From: Symsagittifera roscoffensis
Lineage: Eukaryota > Xenacoelomorpha > Acoela > Convolutidae
Length of the DNA: 64,000 nucleotides
Assembly: GCF_963678635.1 (NCBI RefSeq)
Contig: NC_087065.1
Location: 29,221,254 to 29,285,253, forward strand
Reading direction: 5' to 3'
The notes below the pieces were generated by a model. That model was given only the letters and a program-made list of their open reading frames with translations. It had not been told where the DNA came from and did not search any database. Position 1 is the first letter of the stretch. Each line of letters starts with the position of its first letter. Made by a program: the position numbers and the translations under genes. Positions 9,532 to 20,516 of the stretch are shown one piece after another.

Positions 9532-10550
9532 TGTAGTACGATGCCATTTGTGAACACGTAGTGAGTTGAGGTGGAGTAGATAAATTTCATTTTCTTATGC
9601 GATTTGTAAGATTGATTACAGAGAATTGGAACACTACTTGGCAATAACCCGGTGTTATGCGATCAATAGGGACATTGATGGGGACTTGTCCGGGGAGTAT
9701 GTGCCATTCTGCCAGATGGCACAGCGCAACCTTCCGGCGACACGAAATAAAACGAATAAAGGCCTTATTAACGAAAAAGTATTGCGAAAGAGGGTAGGAA
9801 TATTCTAGAATTTTTATTTTCAAAATTTCGATCGGAAGGGGAATATTTCTCAGAAATACAAAAAAGACGGCCATTTTGACGGAAAACGACGAAAAAAGGA
9901 GAAGAACGACAAATATTGTTGAAAACGGTCGCACATGAGACGAAAAACACGACGCCTCTTATCGTGGCAACAACACACGATAAGACTCTTTGCAGAGGAA
10001 ATTGGTGGAGAAGGAAGCTTCAGTGGGGAAGGAATATTCCACGGAACCCTCCCGTGCCACAAATTGGAAGAGATAAGGACGTTATCTCAGGAAGATTACG
10101 GGAGCGGAGGCTTGGTCCCCCAGAGACTGTTTTATGTGAAGGGACTATATAAAACTAACTTTGTAGCTACTTGGATGTCGTAGAAGTCTGAATTAACACC
10201 GGTATAATTTGATATTTTAGAATATGAGTAGCTAGAAAGAGGAAAGGGTCAATCCAACTCCAATGGATTTAATACAGAACTGTCACACAAAAACATGTTA
10301 AAATAGGTTGTTCGAGCCGTGTTTTTAATGACAATCACGTAGTCTGAGGATCCGAGACTCAGCTATGCGGTCGTTTGACTGATGGCCTACAAATAGTGAC
10401 TTTTTACTTAGCCATAAACAGACCAGAAAATCAACTGGCAAGGTCGAGACGGTGAAAAACGAGTAGAATTAAGGTAACTGACGCCTGCCAGTCGTTAATA
10501 GGTACTTTTTCTACGCTCCGTCGCTGTGTAGTATTTGGGCGAATGTTACA
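9532..10550 (+). repeat. 3' LTR of the left element
   Basis: Starts TGTAGTACGATGCC and ends CGAATGTTACA, giving the TGT...ACA ends expected of retroviral-type LTRs. It aligns along its length, with much divergence, to 39464-40446 and to an inverted partial copy from 40491. Shared blocks include ACGGCCATTTTG near 9870, a TATA box near 10146, GGGAAAGGGT near 10235 and the CCGTGTTTTTA...GAGACTCAGC block near 10320-10360. About 1,019 bp. No 5' partner is in the window. Confidence 0.75.
10146..10153 (+). promoter_or_regulatory. TATA box in the left LTR
   Basis: TATATAAA, about 610 bp into the LTR. The same element occurs at 40002-40009 in the right LTR and, inverted, at about 40598 in the third copy, each at the equivalent position. 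It is the likely U3 promoter, with transcription starting some 25-30 bases downstream. Confidence 0.55.
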
Positions 10551-10617
10551 CTTCTTGAATCATTTTTTAAAATTTCTTTGAGCTGTGCAGTATGATATGG
10601 AACATTGGTTTTACCAG

Positions 10618-11127
10618 AAATATTGTTTTAAAGCTTCAAAATAATTTGGGACTTTTTCATATCGTCTTACAAGAAAAGTCCTAGAAATTTTCACTGACAG
10701 TTTTGGAATCTCAAAATTTGCCAAAATTGCTTTTATCCCCTCGGTTTTGTCTTATGTAAAATAATTCAAAAAAACTTGTATCGTTTCTGACGAATGCACT
10801 GTAGAAATTGATCGTTCAGAAAAGGAATGAAATTCTCAGAAGTTTTAATTTGATTAAGTATGACTTTTCATCAAATACAAAAAGAAAAAACTATTATTTT
10901 TGTACCTGTATTGTTTTGGACCCAAACATAAATTTGAAAAAAATGGACAAAAAACTTCCTTTTGGGGGTCTAATTGGATACGGAAATTCCTGTATGGGTT
11001 ACTTTGTTGCAAATTCAAAAAGTTTCAGACTCTTTCAAATTTTACATGATGCACCTGGATCTGTGAAGTCTACTACTTATAAGGGATCTGGTTATTGTTA
11101 TGTTTTGCCTAGATTTCCAAGTTCTTG
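10618..11127 (+). pseudogene. Unrecognised Polinton gene, copy A
   Basis: Homologous to 14872-15600 (copy B). Relative to B about 180 bp are deleted near 10733, and the frame is broken at both ends. The open part, from 10808, encodes a mixed protein with the motifs CTCIVLDPN, PFGGLIGYG and PGSVKSTTY. Past TGA 11126 the frame continues into hydrophobic codons (about 11128-11200), hinting at a lost C-terminal membrane anchor. I do not recognise the family. Its place upstream of the exonuclease-like gene is the same in both copies, so it belongs to the element. Confidence 0.45.
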
Positions 11128-11251
11128 ATTTCTTGGTCACGTGACTGGATTGTTCTTCTGTTTATATGTTAAAATTTTTGTTTCATCAGTATACGCATTA
11201 TTCGATTGTTAGTCATTTTAACCAAAAATTTCAGCGAAAATAGTTAACATC

Positions 11252-11693
11252 ATGAGTCTAGTTGTTTTGGATATTGAGTGTATTGAAAACAAAATAGTGA
11301 AAGAGTTAGGAGTTTATGAAAATGGACAAACTGTGGATATTCCTTTCTTCCTCCCAAAAAATTCAAAGCTAAATCTCAACCTGCTTGGTGTACGAAGCAT
11401 CTTCATGGAATCAATTGGAAAAGTGGCCATGAAAAATATACTGAGCTTGAAAAATTATTGAAAAAATTGAAAGCTCCGGAAACGGAGGTTTTTGCAAAAG
11501 GTTTCGAAAAATGTAAAATTCTGTCAGAAATTTTGAAAACATAGGTTACAAACTTGGATGACTACGCATTCCCAAACGTTGAGATTTTGATTTTCAAAGC
11601 TGAAGAATAGGATTGGAGGTGTTGCAACTACCCGTTTCGTCATGCAAATACACTTCACTGTGCAGAAGGTAAAGCATTTGCATACGGAACATG
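11252..11693 (+). pseudogene. DnaQ-like exonuclease-type Polinton gene, copy A
   Basis: Begins with ATG 11252 and the motif VVLDIEC, whose Asp-x-Glu matches the first metal-binding motif of DEDD exonucleases. The distal part keeps a Cys/His-rich block, HCAE, near 11655. Several frameshifts and stops (for example TGA 11459) break it. The second copy at 15688-16122 keeps the end better (WRCSNYPLRHA then LHCAERK). Assignment to an exonuclease fold rests on the DxE motif and gene size only. It could instead be an unrelated conserved Polinton protein. Confidence 0.4.
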
Positions 11694-12698
11694 AACCCGA
11701 TGGACTTTCTTTTCTCCAATTTTGTTGGAAAGAGTATTAACTTGGGAACTCTTGTTCACAAGAAGGAAAAACCGTCGACTGCTTCGAACTTGGTTGAGCA
11801 TGCTTCTTAGCCATATGATAGCTCATTTCTTGTTGATTATAAGTAAAATACTTACAATCAGGGCAAGAAATAACTCCTTTAGAAGAATTTTTCGATGTCT
11901 CACAGCATCAGATCTCTTGTATTCCAGACCACAGACCTCAAATTTGAGGTTTTCGTTTCGGTTAAGGGCAGGCATTATCAAAAAAAAATTTGGGACTTTG
12001 GAAAGGTTCCAAAATTAAAAATTTCAAGTACCAATTCAATGCATATTCTTACTTTTTTTCTTTTAGTGAAGTAACGAAATGTAAAATTTGAGGTAACATT
12101 TAAATAATTGTTTCTGATTGGCAAACAAAATGAATGATTTAACGCAATAAAATAAGCGTATTTAATCTATCAGTGACGTCATCCCCTACGCAATTCTCCT
12201 TTTATGGTAATGACGTCATTCTCTAAATAGAAGTGACTTCACCACCAACGCATTTTTCCCTTTATGGTAATGATGTCATCACCTACGTCATTTCTTCGAA
12301 AGTTCTAAAATTTTCCAGTAAATTTTTCAACCAATCAGAACTAAGCAGTTTCTAGACATAAATTTGGACCCAAAATATTCATTTTTGAAAAATGTCAATA
12401 AAAAAACATTTTAACATCCTCGAATTTTTCTACAAGATAAAGAAAATATTCCGTGTGAGTTCCTTATTGATGAAATAGATGTAGATTGTTCCTTTTTTTA
12501 TAATTTTTTTGGACGTTTATGTTGTCCAAAATAGAGTTCTCCGACTAAGTAAAGGTCTCTTTAGGGAAACTTAATCAATCAAAGAGTTTACTTTTGATCC
12601 AAATAATGCGTATCAAAGCTATAAAACTACTACTGAGTTACACCTGACTAGAAAAGAAATTTTATTTATTTCAGAAAACTTGAAGTTAATTAAAAAAA
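11694..12698. other. Decayed Polinton interior, no readable gene
   Basis: A 98-codon frame at 11722-12018 is open but I see no family. Its other frames carry degraded protein-like sequence, for example GTLVHKKEKPSTASNL near 11740. After 12020 the DNA is AT-rich and noncoding apart from the TGACGTCA repeats described separately. Confidence 0.4.
12165..12292. repeat. Short tandem repeat with TGACGTCA motifs
   Basis: Two to three degenerate copies of a unit of about 65-70 bp containing TTTATGGTAATGACGTCAT, at 12170-12215 and 12230-12280, with a partial third. TGACGTCA is the palindromic CRE/ATF site, but no promoter is identifiable nearby, so function is doubtful. Confidence 0.5.
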
Positions 12699-12980
12699 TT
12701 GTACGATAATATTTCACAGACTCTTTTTTTTCCCTACCCAACTCCCAAATTTGTCAAAACTCCCCAGCAAAGTTCTTTATTCCTCCATTTCTTTAAAGAT
12801 TTCCAAAGTTTAAAATCTTGCATGATCAAGTTTGGAATCAGATATCCAGAGATTTGCTTTGAAAAATTAATCAACTTTGAGTTATCCTCTCAAATCTACA
12901 TCAAAATCAAAGAACTTGACTATCTACTCAAAAATCAGCAATTCGTCATCAATTATATTAAAAAAATTCAGTTAACTTGA
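12699..12980 (+). CDS. Hypothetical small ORF in Polinton debris
   Basis: An open frame of 93 codons without an ATG at its 5' end, rich in Phe, Lys and Ile as expected from the base composition. I see no domain, signal or neighbour that supports a function, and no second copy in the window. It may be a chance frame, or the remains of a Polinton gene interrupted upstream. Confidence 0.2.
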   Translation: MYDNISQTLFFPYPTPKFVKTPQQSSLFLHFFKDFQSLKSCMIKFGIRYPEICFEKLINFELSSQIYIKIKELDYLLKNQQFVINYIKKIQLT

Positions 12981-13149
12981 TGAAAAAAATTGTAGAGATG
13001 CTATTTTATTTTTTTTCTTCTTTTGTTACTAATATATGCAAATTGTTCTTTTTTTTTACTTCAAACAACTTTTGGTCATTTATTTTTGCGATTGCTTTGT
13101 GTATATTTCTTGTTTAATTGGAAGATTTAAATTCTTAAGAGGTAAAATT

Positions 13150-13500
13150 TTGTCAGATTGGATACGACAACTGGAACAAAAATAACCATTTTTTTTTATT
13201 GGAAACGACAATGTGTAAAATGGAGCTCTGTTTCCGATTGAATACGAGTTTTCTATAAGAATTCCATTAAATGAAACTGAAATCTGATTGGACACGACTA
13301 CAATCCAAGTAAGGAAAATCCATTCTGGTTGGTTAAACCCACACATTCCAGTTGAAGGTATCCCTCTCTCTTAACTAAAAATCATTTTATTTTCAACTTA
13401 ACTACCATCAACTACCTCCTCTCTCAGCTCTAAATACATTATTTTCAACTTAACCACCGTCAACTAACTCCCTCTCAACTGATAACTTTGTTTATACTCT
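13150..13500. repeat. Degenerate short repeats
   Basis: The phrase GATTGGATACGAC recurs with changes at about 13156, 13233 and 13287. A second phrase, ATTTTCAACTTAACYACC, occurs at about 13388 and 13440. No gene is visible. Confidence 0.4.
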
Positions 13501-13519
13501 GTATTGTTAACTCATTTTA

Positions 13520-14050
13520 TTGCTCAAAATGATCTTATCAGTACAAAACAACAATCTTATGTTCTCGGTAGAATTTTTGGCTGATTTATTACAAATCCAA
13601 GTTCGAGAAACAGTTTGTGGAGTTTTTGTGGCACGATTAGACATCTCAATCCAAGTCTGGCACATGGTGGGTGGAAGTGATGCGCAGGGATTTCAACGAC
13701 TATCATATAACGCAAGTAACCCCTACAGAGAACCAACTTGGAGAAATGCAAATGATGGAGGAAGTGACCGAGCATGTGGGAATGAGCTACCCCGAAACTC
13801 CTGACTCTAGATATGTGACTCAACCATTCGACGATTTCCTCTTTCCTTGGGAAGAGGGATCTGTGGACAACCAAATTACCATCTAAGAGGATGAGGGGTT
13901 CTCTGAGCCAAGAACTCCAGTCAGCGAACCACCAGTGATGGAGACAAAACCAGTTTTGCGCTCCATTGAGAACTTGCAAAGTTTTGAGAATTCAGCTGCT
14001 CAACATCTCTTTGATTTGCAATTAAATTGGTTATTGTCTTTTGTTTTATA
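13520..14050 (+). pseudogene. Acidic Polinton-associated protein, frameshifted
   Basis: Two overlapping frames, 13520-13804 and 13671-13886, then a continuation past TAA 13884-13886 to TAA near 14048. The second frame gives a strongly acidic peptide (FDDFLFPWEEGS, then EDEGFSEPRTPVSEPP). These look like one protein split by a single-base shift near 13670-13700 and one stop. The composition resembles a disordered activation-type or scaffold tail, but I recognise no family. It is the only non-AT-rich island in this part of the Polinton. Confidence 0.35.
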
Positions 14051-14099
14051 ATTTATTTTCTTTGCATCTAGTAACTTTATTTTAAAGAGATAGGAATAA

Positions 14100-14870
14100 A
14101 GAGATCATAGAAAAGTTTGTTTAGAAATTTCGAAGGTGAAACTTTGTTAAAAATGAAGCTTATTATGCAACTGGTAAATACTTTTACAGAATTTTGTTAG
14201 AAAGATGGCAAAAAAACTAAACCAACTTTTGCAAGCATGTTAAAAGCTTTACATTACTTTTTGCTCCATGCAAAAACTTTTATAAAATTTCTGGCACACT
14301 TGTTAAAAAAATCAAAGAAAATTTCGCAAATTAGGAAAAATTTTTAAATATTTTCGCATTTTAAAGAAAACTGAAAGAGGATTTTCTTGCACTGTTAATA
14401 AGTAAAGTAAATGAAAATCTTTCTTTTAATTTTGATCATAAGAAAATCTCTTTTTTTGCATGTATATTGAAAAAAAATATTGGAAAAACAATGTATTAAG
14501 ATAGGGAATAGCACTCAAAGTCATCAATTATGAAAAAAATTTAGCATTAAATTAACAAGTTTTTTACAACAAAATTTTGCAATTTTTGCATGTGCATAAT
14601 AAAAAAGAAGTAAGGTGCATAATAAAAAAGAAGTTTCAAATAAACCACGAAAAAACTTGCATCTAACACAAAAAATTTTCTGAAAGTTTGTGCACACTTG
14701 TTAAAAAATCAAAACAGTTTTTGCATCTTGTAAAAAATTGATTAAAATTTTGCACACCTGTTGAAAGAATCAAAACAACATTTGCATCTTGCAAAAAACT
14801 CTGAAATAATTTTTGCACACGTGTTGAAAATTACAAACTTATTCGTTTAAAAAATTTTTGATTTTGAATA
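14100..14870. repeat. AT-rich stretch with degenerate tandem repeats; left end of Polinton piece 14492-21536
   Basis: The phrases TTTTGCACACNTGTTRAAA and TTTTGCATCTTGCAAAAA alternate with a spacing of about 60-70 bp, best seen from 14640 to 14830. TGTATTAAGATAGGGAATAG at 14492-14511 is the inverse of the sequence at 21420-21439, and is taken as the left terminal repeat of the shortened Polinton. No gene is visible. Confidence 0.45.
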
Positions 14871-14871
14871 A

Positions 14872-15600
14872 ACCATGTTAAAGCTTCAAAATAAATTGGG
14901 ACTTTTTCAAATCGTCTCACAAGAAAAGTCCCAGAAGTTTTCACTAACAGTTTTGGAATCTCAAAATTTACCAAAATCGCAAGATTTGCATACAGAATTA
15001 CAAATTTCCCATTTTGAGTGGATTTTGCATATTGGAAGACGAAAAGTTTTTCTAAGTTATCGTTCAGATATTAAAAAACTAGATCTTATAGAGTATCGTA
15101 GAAAAGGAAACACTTGGAAAAACAATCAGGATTTCAGTTGGAAAAAGAAGAGAATGATAAACTGGTTGATTTTATCCCCTCGGTTTTGTCTTATGTAGAA
15201 ACATTCAAAAAACTTGTATCGTCATTGACGAATGCACTGTAGAAAATGAAGGTTCAAAAAATGAGTGAAATTCTCAGCAGTTTTGATTTGATTAAGTATG
15301 ACTTTTCATCAAATAAACAAAGAAAAAACTATTTTCTTTGTACCTGTATTGTTTTGGACCCAAACATAAATTTGAAAGAAATGGACAAAAAGTTTTCTTT
15401 TGGGGGTCTAATTGGATACGAAAATTCCTGCATGGATTACTTTTTTGCAAATTCAAAAATTATCAGACTCCATCCCAGTTTACATGATGCAGCTGGATCT
15501 GTGAAGTCTACTACTTTAAAGGACCTGGTTATTATAATGTTTTACCTAGATTTCCAAGTTCTTGTTTTCTTGGTACCGTGATTGGATTGTTCTTCTGTTT
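14872..15600 (+). pseudogene. Unrecognised Polinton gene, copy B
   Basis: Homologue of 10618-11127, with about 180 bp more sequence. Two frames remain: 14875-15198 from ATG 14875, and 15246-15581 from ATG 15246. The first is basic and aromatic (HFEWILHIGRRKVF); the second repeats the CTCIVLDPN and FGGLIGYE motifs of copy A. A stop and a frameshift near 15190-15245 separate them. In copy B the C-terminal hydrophobic segment is visible (about 15555-15640). Function not recognised. In both copies it lies about 100 bp upstream of the exonuclease-like gene. Confidence 0.45.
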
Positions 15601-15687
15601 ATATGTTGAAGTTTTTGCTTTATCAGTATATGCATTGTTCGATTGTTAGTCATTTTAACCAAAAGTTTCAGCAAAAGTAGTTAACAT

Positions 15688-16122
15688 CATGAGTTTAGTT
15701 GTTTTGGATATTGAGTGTATCGAAAACAAAATAGTGAAAGAGCTAGGAGTTTATAAAAATTGACAATCTGTGGGATATTCCTCCCAAAAAGTTCAAAGCT
15801 ACATCTCAGTATGCTTAGTGTACGAAGCATCCTCATGGAAACATATGAAACAGTGGCCATGAAAATATACTGAATTGAAAAATATTGAAGAAATTGAAAG
15901 CTCCGGAAACGGAGTTTTTTGCAAAAGGTTATGAAAAATGTAAAAATTCTGTCAGAAATTTTAGAAACAAAGGTGACAAACTTGGATGAGTACGCATGCC
16001 CAAAAAATCAGAATTTGATTTTCAAAGATGAAGAAAATGATTGGAGGTGTAGCAACTACCCATTACGTCATGCAAATACACTTCACTGTGCAGAAAGAAA
16101 AGAATTCGCATACGGAACATAG
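15688..16122 (+). pseudogene. DnaQ-like exonuclease-type Polinton gene, copy B
   Basis: Second copy of the gene at 11252. ATG 15688 opens with SLVVLDIEC (DxE motif), then TGA near 15761 and several shifts. The tail is open from 15919 to 16122 and encodes NDWRCSNYPLRHA followed by LHCAERK, a conserved Cys/His block. Two copies in the same order with the unrecognised gene show that this part of a Polinton is present twice, either by duplication or as two nested insertions. The exonuclease assignment is tentative. Confidence 0.4.
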
Positions 16123-16212
16123 AATCGATGTTTCTTTGATAAATTGTAAATAATCTAAATAATTTTGTATTATCGTGTTTTTGAAACTTAAATGTTAATC
16201 ATTATCAATTTT

Positions 16213-17801
16213 TTTATTCCAAAATTGAGATGGGAGATGAATGTGACAAGCAATTAAATTTAGGAAATTTTGTTTTTGATGAGGATAATCATGAACTAAA
16301 ATCTTGGTAGCAATTTTTTCAAGTACGTTCGGTTATATTTTACCTTCTCCAAAGCTATGAATAAAATAATTTCTACCAAAGAACGAAATTTTATTTCGCT
16401 AGTTGGACCATGTGGATCTGAAAAATTGCATCTTACTTTTGAGTGGTTAAAAATTGGTACATTTCATCCAAATTTTGACAAATTTTTTTATTTTTATTAA
16501 CATTATCAACCTCTTTATGGACAAATGCAAAGGAAAAACCTACAATTTATCCAAGGAGTTGACACTGAATTGATTGAAAACCTTCCCAAAAACGGAACAA
16601 AATAACTGTTAATATTTGATGACTCTTGCAAAGAAATTTCAAATTTTAAGCAGTTTGTAAAAGTTGCTAATGCTGGAAGACACATGAGACTGAATACAAT
16701 ACAAATTTAGCATAATTTGTTTCATCCAATCAAATTGGGAAGAGATGTTGACTTACAAAATACACACATAGTCTGATTCAAGTCACCGAGAGATGTTTTA
16801 CAAATCAATACATTAAGTCAACAACTAGGTCTAGGATCACAATTGAAAGAGTGGTATCAAGGTGCAAAATCTACTCCTTATGGTCATTTACTCATTGATT
16901 TAACTCCAAAAACAGTTGATTTGCTAAGATATTGCACAAACAGTGGTTCAGTTCCATCAAAATTTTATCTAGCAGCAGGAACAGAAATAGAGTTTTTTGG
17001 ATGATGAGCATACAATACGTCTCTATACTCCCAATATTTCAAACACTTTCCCAAAAACTTCAAAAACAATTCAAACACGTTCCCAAAAACTTCAAAAACA
17101 AATGCAAAGGAAAACCTACAATTTATCCAAGGAGTTGACACTGAATTGATTGAAAACCTTCCCAAAAACGGAACAAAATAACTGTTAATATTTGATGACT
17201 CTTGCAAAGAAATTTCAAATTTTAAGCAGTTTGTAAAAGTTGCTAATGCTGGAAGACACATGGGACTGAATACAATACATATTTAGCATAACTTGTTTCA
17301 TCCAATCAAATTGGGAAGAGATGTTGACTTATAAAAATACACACATAGTCTGATTCAAGTCACCGAGAGATGTTTTACAAATCAATACATTAAGTCAACA
17401 ACTAGGTCTAGGATCACAATTGAAAGAGTGGTATCAAGGTGCAACATCTACTCCTTATGGTCATTTACTCATTGATTTAACTCCAAAAACAGTTGATTCC
17501 TTAAGATATTGCACAAACAGTGGTTCAGTTCCATCAATATTTTATCTACCAGCAGGAACAGAAATAGAGTTTTTTGGACGATGAGCATACAATACGTCTC
17601 TATACTCCCAATATTTCAAACACTTTCCCAAAAACTTCAAAAACAATTCATCCTCCATTGTCCAAAAAGTTTCATTCAATTCCTCAGCGAATGTCTAGTA
17701 AACTTACTACGAGGCGAGCTAAAGGATCTTCGAAAAGTAGACATAGTAAAATATTGAAGAGAAATATCAGAACTCACACGAAGAAGAACTTCACTGCATA
17801 A
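16213..17801 (+). pseudogene. Polinton DNA-packaging ATPase (FtsK/HerA, A32-like)
   Basis: Packaging ATPases of this family drive DNA into the capsid. Readable marks are a degraded Walker A (SLVGPCGSEKLHL, near 16400, with the expected Gly and Thr changed), Walker B (LLIFDDSC, near 16605), and the family block FKSPRDVLQINTLSQQLG (near 16785). Stops at several points, such as TAA near 16498 and 16603, make it non-functional. A block of about 576 bp is tandemly repeated inside the gene, so Walker B and everything after it occur twice. The basic tail (about 17690-17801) follows the second copy only. Confidence 0.75.
16525..17680 (+). repeat. Tandem duplication of 576 bp inside the ATPase pseudogene
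   Basis: 16525-17100 and 17101 onward are nearly identical, starting AATGCAAAGGAAA and ending in ACACTTTCCCAAAAACTTCA. Both copies share the same stop codons, so the duplication happened after the gene had already decayed. Confidence 0.85.
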
Positions 17802-17863
17802 AAGGTAAATCAAAAAATATAAAAGGTAAATCAATTTTTAAACTGAATTTCTATCGATCAGTT

Positions 17864-18696
17864 GTCATAGATTTTTTCACTATTGAGTTGGTTTCCAACG
17901 ATTCTTTTCACTGTTATTCAAATAATAGTCTTAGTTCTTTTACAAACTTTCTACCCGAACAAATACATTTGAAAGGAGAATGGGAGGTTGCTATTTCAGA
18001 AATATCATACCTTTCTTTGTACGAAAATGTTACAGAGGGAAAGTTTACATTAGCAGATGGTAGAGAAAGTTCTGAGGAGAAAAGAAAGATTTTACCGATG
18101 AACATTGAACCAGGATTGTATCCAAGTTTTGTTGATATAGTTGTAGCCATGAAAAACAAAATTCGAGAACGTGTAGGTGCTCATGCTTTTGAATATAACG
18201 GAATCTATGTATCAGTAGATAAAATTACACAAAACGTTGCTGTTCATTTACCTGAGAATCAATCAATATTTATAATTTAGAGTGCTGATTTGAGCCACAT
18301 TTTTGGTTGTGGTTTAGAACAAAATGAAACAGGGGTTATAATGAAAGGAAAAGGTCCAGATTATCCTCAGTATTCTTACAACATTATAAGAATACATTGC
18401 CTAATGATATATATAGTGATATTATAGAATACAACACATTCGGTGATACAAAAACTCCCTTATTGCATTGTTTTCCATTTATCTCCAAAGTGAAGAGTGG
18501 AGATATAATTTCTGCAGGAGAGCACATGAATTATCAATTCTTTACAAATTTACAGTTTAAAAAGCTGTTGAAAAATTCTTTCCATAGTATCCAGATAGAA
18601 CTAAGAGATAGTACAGTCAAACAAATTCCTTTTGTGTCCGTAGGAATCACTCGAGTTGTTCTCTTGCTCCGCAAGATTTCGAATAATCATTTTTGA
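17864..18696 (+). pseudogene. Polinton minor capsid (penton-like) protein
   Basis: The frame opens near 17864 and carries SLSSFTNFLPEQIHLKGEWE at 17933-17992, the conserved N-terminal signature of Polinton minor capsid proteins, followed by VAISEISYLSLYENV. One TAG at 18278-18280 interrupts it, and a shift near 18380-18397 moves the rest into the frame ending TGA 18694-18696. The protein would form capsid vertices together with the major capsid protein. Position directly upstream of the core and major capsid genes is the usual Polinton order. No ATG is in frame at the expected start; the codon there reads as valine, so the start is probably lost. Confidence 0.75.
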
Positions 18697-18713
18697 TTTA
18701 AAATTTATACGAA

Positions 18714-19089
18714 ATGGTTGCTCAAAATTCAGCTGATTTCCCTATTTTTCGAAGACATGCAAGACAGCGTGGAAGAGGTTTTGGAGCTCTTGCACAAACT
18801 CTTGGGAGAACTGCAATCCACTTTATTAAAAAAACATATAGTCCCAGCTGCGAAAAGAATTGGGGCAGATTTGTTTGAAATTGCTGCTCCAGAGATTGGG
18901 GAAGTTGTTAGTGGACTTAAGAAACTCAAAACATTTGCAAAAGATGTGGGAACAAAAACAGTTCGGAAACAATTGGGAGCTGGAAAAAAGAAATACAAAC
19001 GTAGAACTGGTGGAACCAGATCCATTTATCGAAAAAGTAGATCGAAAAACAGTCACTCTCGCAAAGACATTTTTGACAATATAAAATGA
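18714..19089 (+). pseudogene. Polinton small basic core protein (pVI/pX-like), frameshifted copy
   Basis: Starts at ATG 18714. After a Gly/Arg-rich N-terminus (RQRGRGFGALAQTL) an extra A in the run near 18829-18836 shifts the frame; the rest reads in the frame ending TGA 19087-19089. The C-terminal half is lysine/arginine-rich (KKKYKRRTGGTRS), typical of proteins that bind DNA inside adenovirus-like and Polinton virions. The intact counterpart is at 24463-24837. Its stop overlaps the start of the major capsid gene (ATGA at 19086-19089). Confidence 0.7.
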
Positions 19090-20192
19090 GTGTAAACCAA
19101 AGTCATTTTCGGTACCGGGTTTTTACAAATTCTTCATTGGAGATTTTTGATAAAGTCCCAGTTTTGGAAACAATTATGTCATCTTACACACAAGAAGTAT
19201 TCCCCAGTATTTCTCTGGATGAAAGCAATATTGAGTCTGATTTTGAAACGGATTGTATTCTCTACTTGGATATGCGTGATACCCATCTTAGTTTAAAGCT
19301 TCAACTATTCAAAGGAAGATTGTTTGATGAAAAAGAAAAAGCGGAACATAAATCAAAATCGGAGGAAGATTCAGATGAGGAACCACAAACTTACTTAACT
19401 TATGTAACTACATTCTCTTTTCTCCAACTGTGAAGTTTATTTTAACAATACAATGGTTTACAATGCCAATGGATTATATCCTCATGAGGCACAAATATCG
19501 AACGAATTCAACTCGTCAGCAGTGAGTAAGCTAGACCTAATTTTTACATGCTATCTGATAATCCAAATGTCAGTCTGAAAATTGATTGTTCGCTGTTTAC
19601 AAGAAGAATTTTAGTTGCTGAACCTAATCATCAATACTTGCAATGGAATCTGGAAAGAGAACCTGCCCAAAACAATTACATGGAAACTATAGCAAGAACC
19701 TTTATCATTCCATCTCGTCAAAACCAATTCATACAAGAAAATATATTCAATAACGCCCCAATAAGAAGAATAGCTGTTGCAATGAATACAAATTCAGCTG
19801 TTGCGTGATCTTTTCATGAAAACCCTTCCAGCTATCGCCAATTTCATTAGATAGAGCTGAGAATTATTCGGGGTGGAAGAGCAATTGTTTCATTAGATAC
19901 AACTTCTCCTTGTCTTCCTTATGTTAAAACAATGAAAGCAATGGAGTTTAACAAAAATTTCCCAATTCTTCCAGTGGAAGATTTTTAAAATAACTATATA
20001 CTAATTTTCGACTTGACTTGACTACAGGATGCAGCTGAACAGTTGCATTATCCAGAACTTAATGGAGAAAGCTTGAGATTAGAAATGTTATTCCAGCTTC
20101 CCTTGGAGCAAGTAACGGAAGTGATAGTCTCGGGAGAAAGACTATCAAATGTTCAAATTGACAAATTCGGAACAGTTGCTAGAAATGTTTAA
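19086..20192 (+). pseudogene. Polinton major capsid protein (double jelly-roll), broken
   Basis: Related to the metazoan Polinton-derived proteins usually labelled F54H12.2-like. ATG 19086 overlaps the core gene stop. The N-terminal block is open to 19433 (SLEIFDKVPVLET, then DFETDCILYLDMRD). After a shift the protein continues at 19440-19547, then in another frame at 19548-19808 (CSLFTRRILVAEPNHQYLQW), and in further shifted pieces to TAA 20190-20192 (LRLEMLFQLPLEQVTEV). At least three frameshifts and an in-frame stop (near 19986) are present. The product would build the capsid shell, but this copy cannot. Length and order fit the family. Confidence 0.8.
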
Positions 20193-20456
20193 TTTTTTGA
20201 GTTTTTGGGTTCGTTCAAAAATTTTGTAACTTTTTGCGGACTTTTCATTGTTACTATCTCTGTACTATCTATATTGTTTTTCTTCAGACCTAAAGCTCCA
20301 GAAAAAATAGAGAAGGAATGCTGTTTAGTTGAAAACCCGAGACACTTCTTCAACCTAGACTGTAAACCAGTGTTCAATAACCTTTGTCCAGTTCACAACT
20401 TTTGTGTATTTGACTTTGTTGATTCAATACTTAAATGCGAGTTTTTTTCACCTTAA
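20193..20456 (+). pseudogene. Small Polinton membrane protein, start lost
   Basis: The frame is open directly after the major capsid stop, but no in-frame ATG exists. It has one strong hydrophobic segment (VTFCGLFIVTISVLSILFFF, near 20226-20285) followed by a Cys-rich tail of about 50 residues (EKECCLVENP, then NLCPVHNFC). A single-pass membrane protein with an ectodomain held by disulphides is likely. Position between major capsid and protease is consistent, but I do not recognise the family. Confidence 0.45.
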
Positions 20457-20516
20457 ATTACAATTTCAAACTTTCTATTTCTTTTTTTAGATGTAAATCA
20501 GCTAACAGTTGCAAAG

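Noticed and set aside
9532-10550. Open frames within the LTR (for example 9626-9808, 9935-10183)
   Set aside because: Not conserved as protein in the other LTR; they are chance frames.
14100-14870. CRISPR-like array
   Set aside because: The repeats are degenerate, AT-rich and variable in spacing, and the genome is animal.
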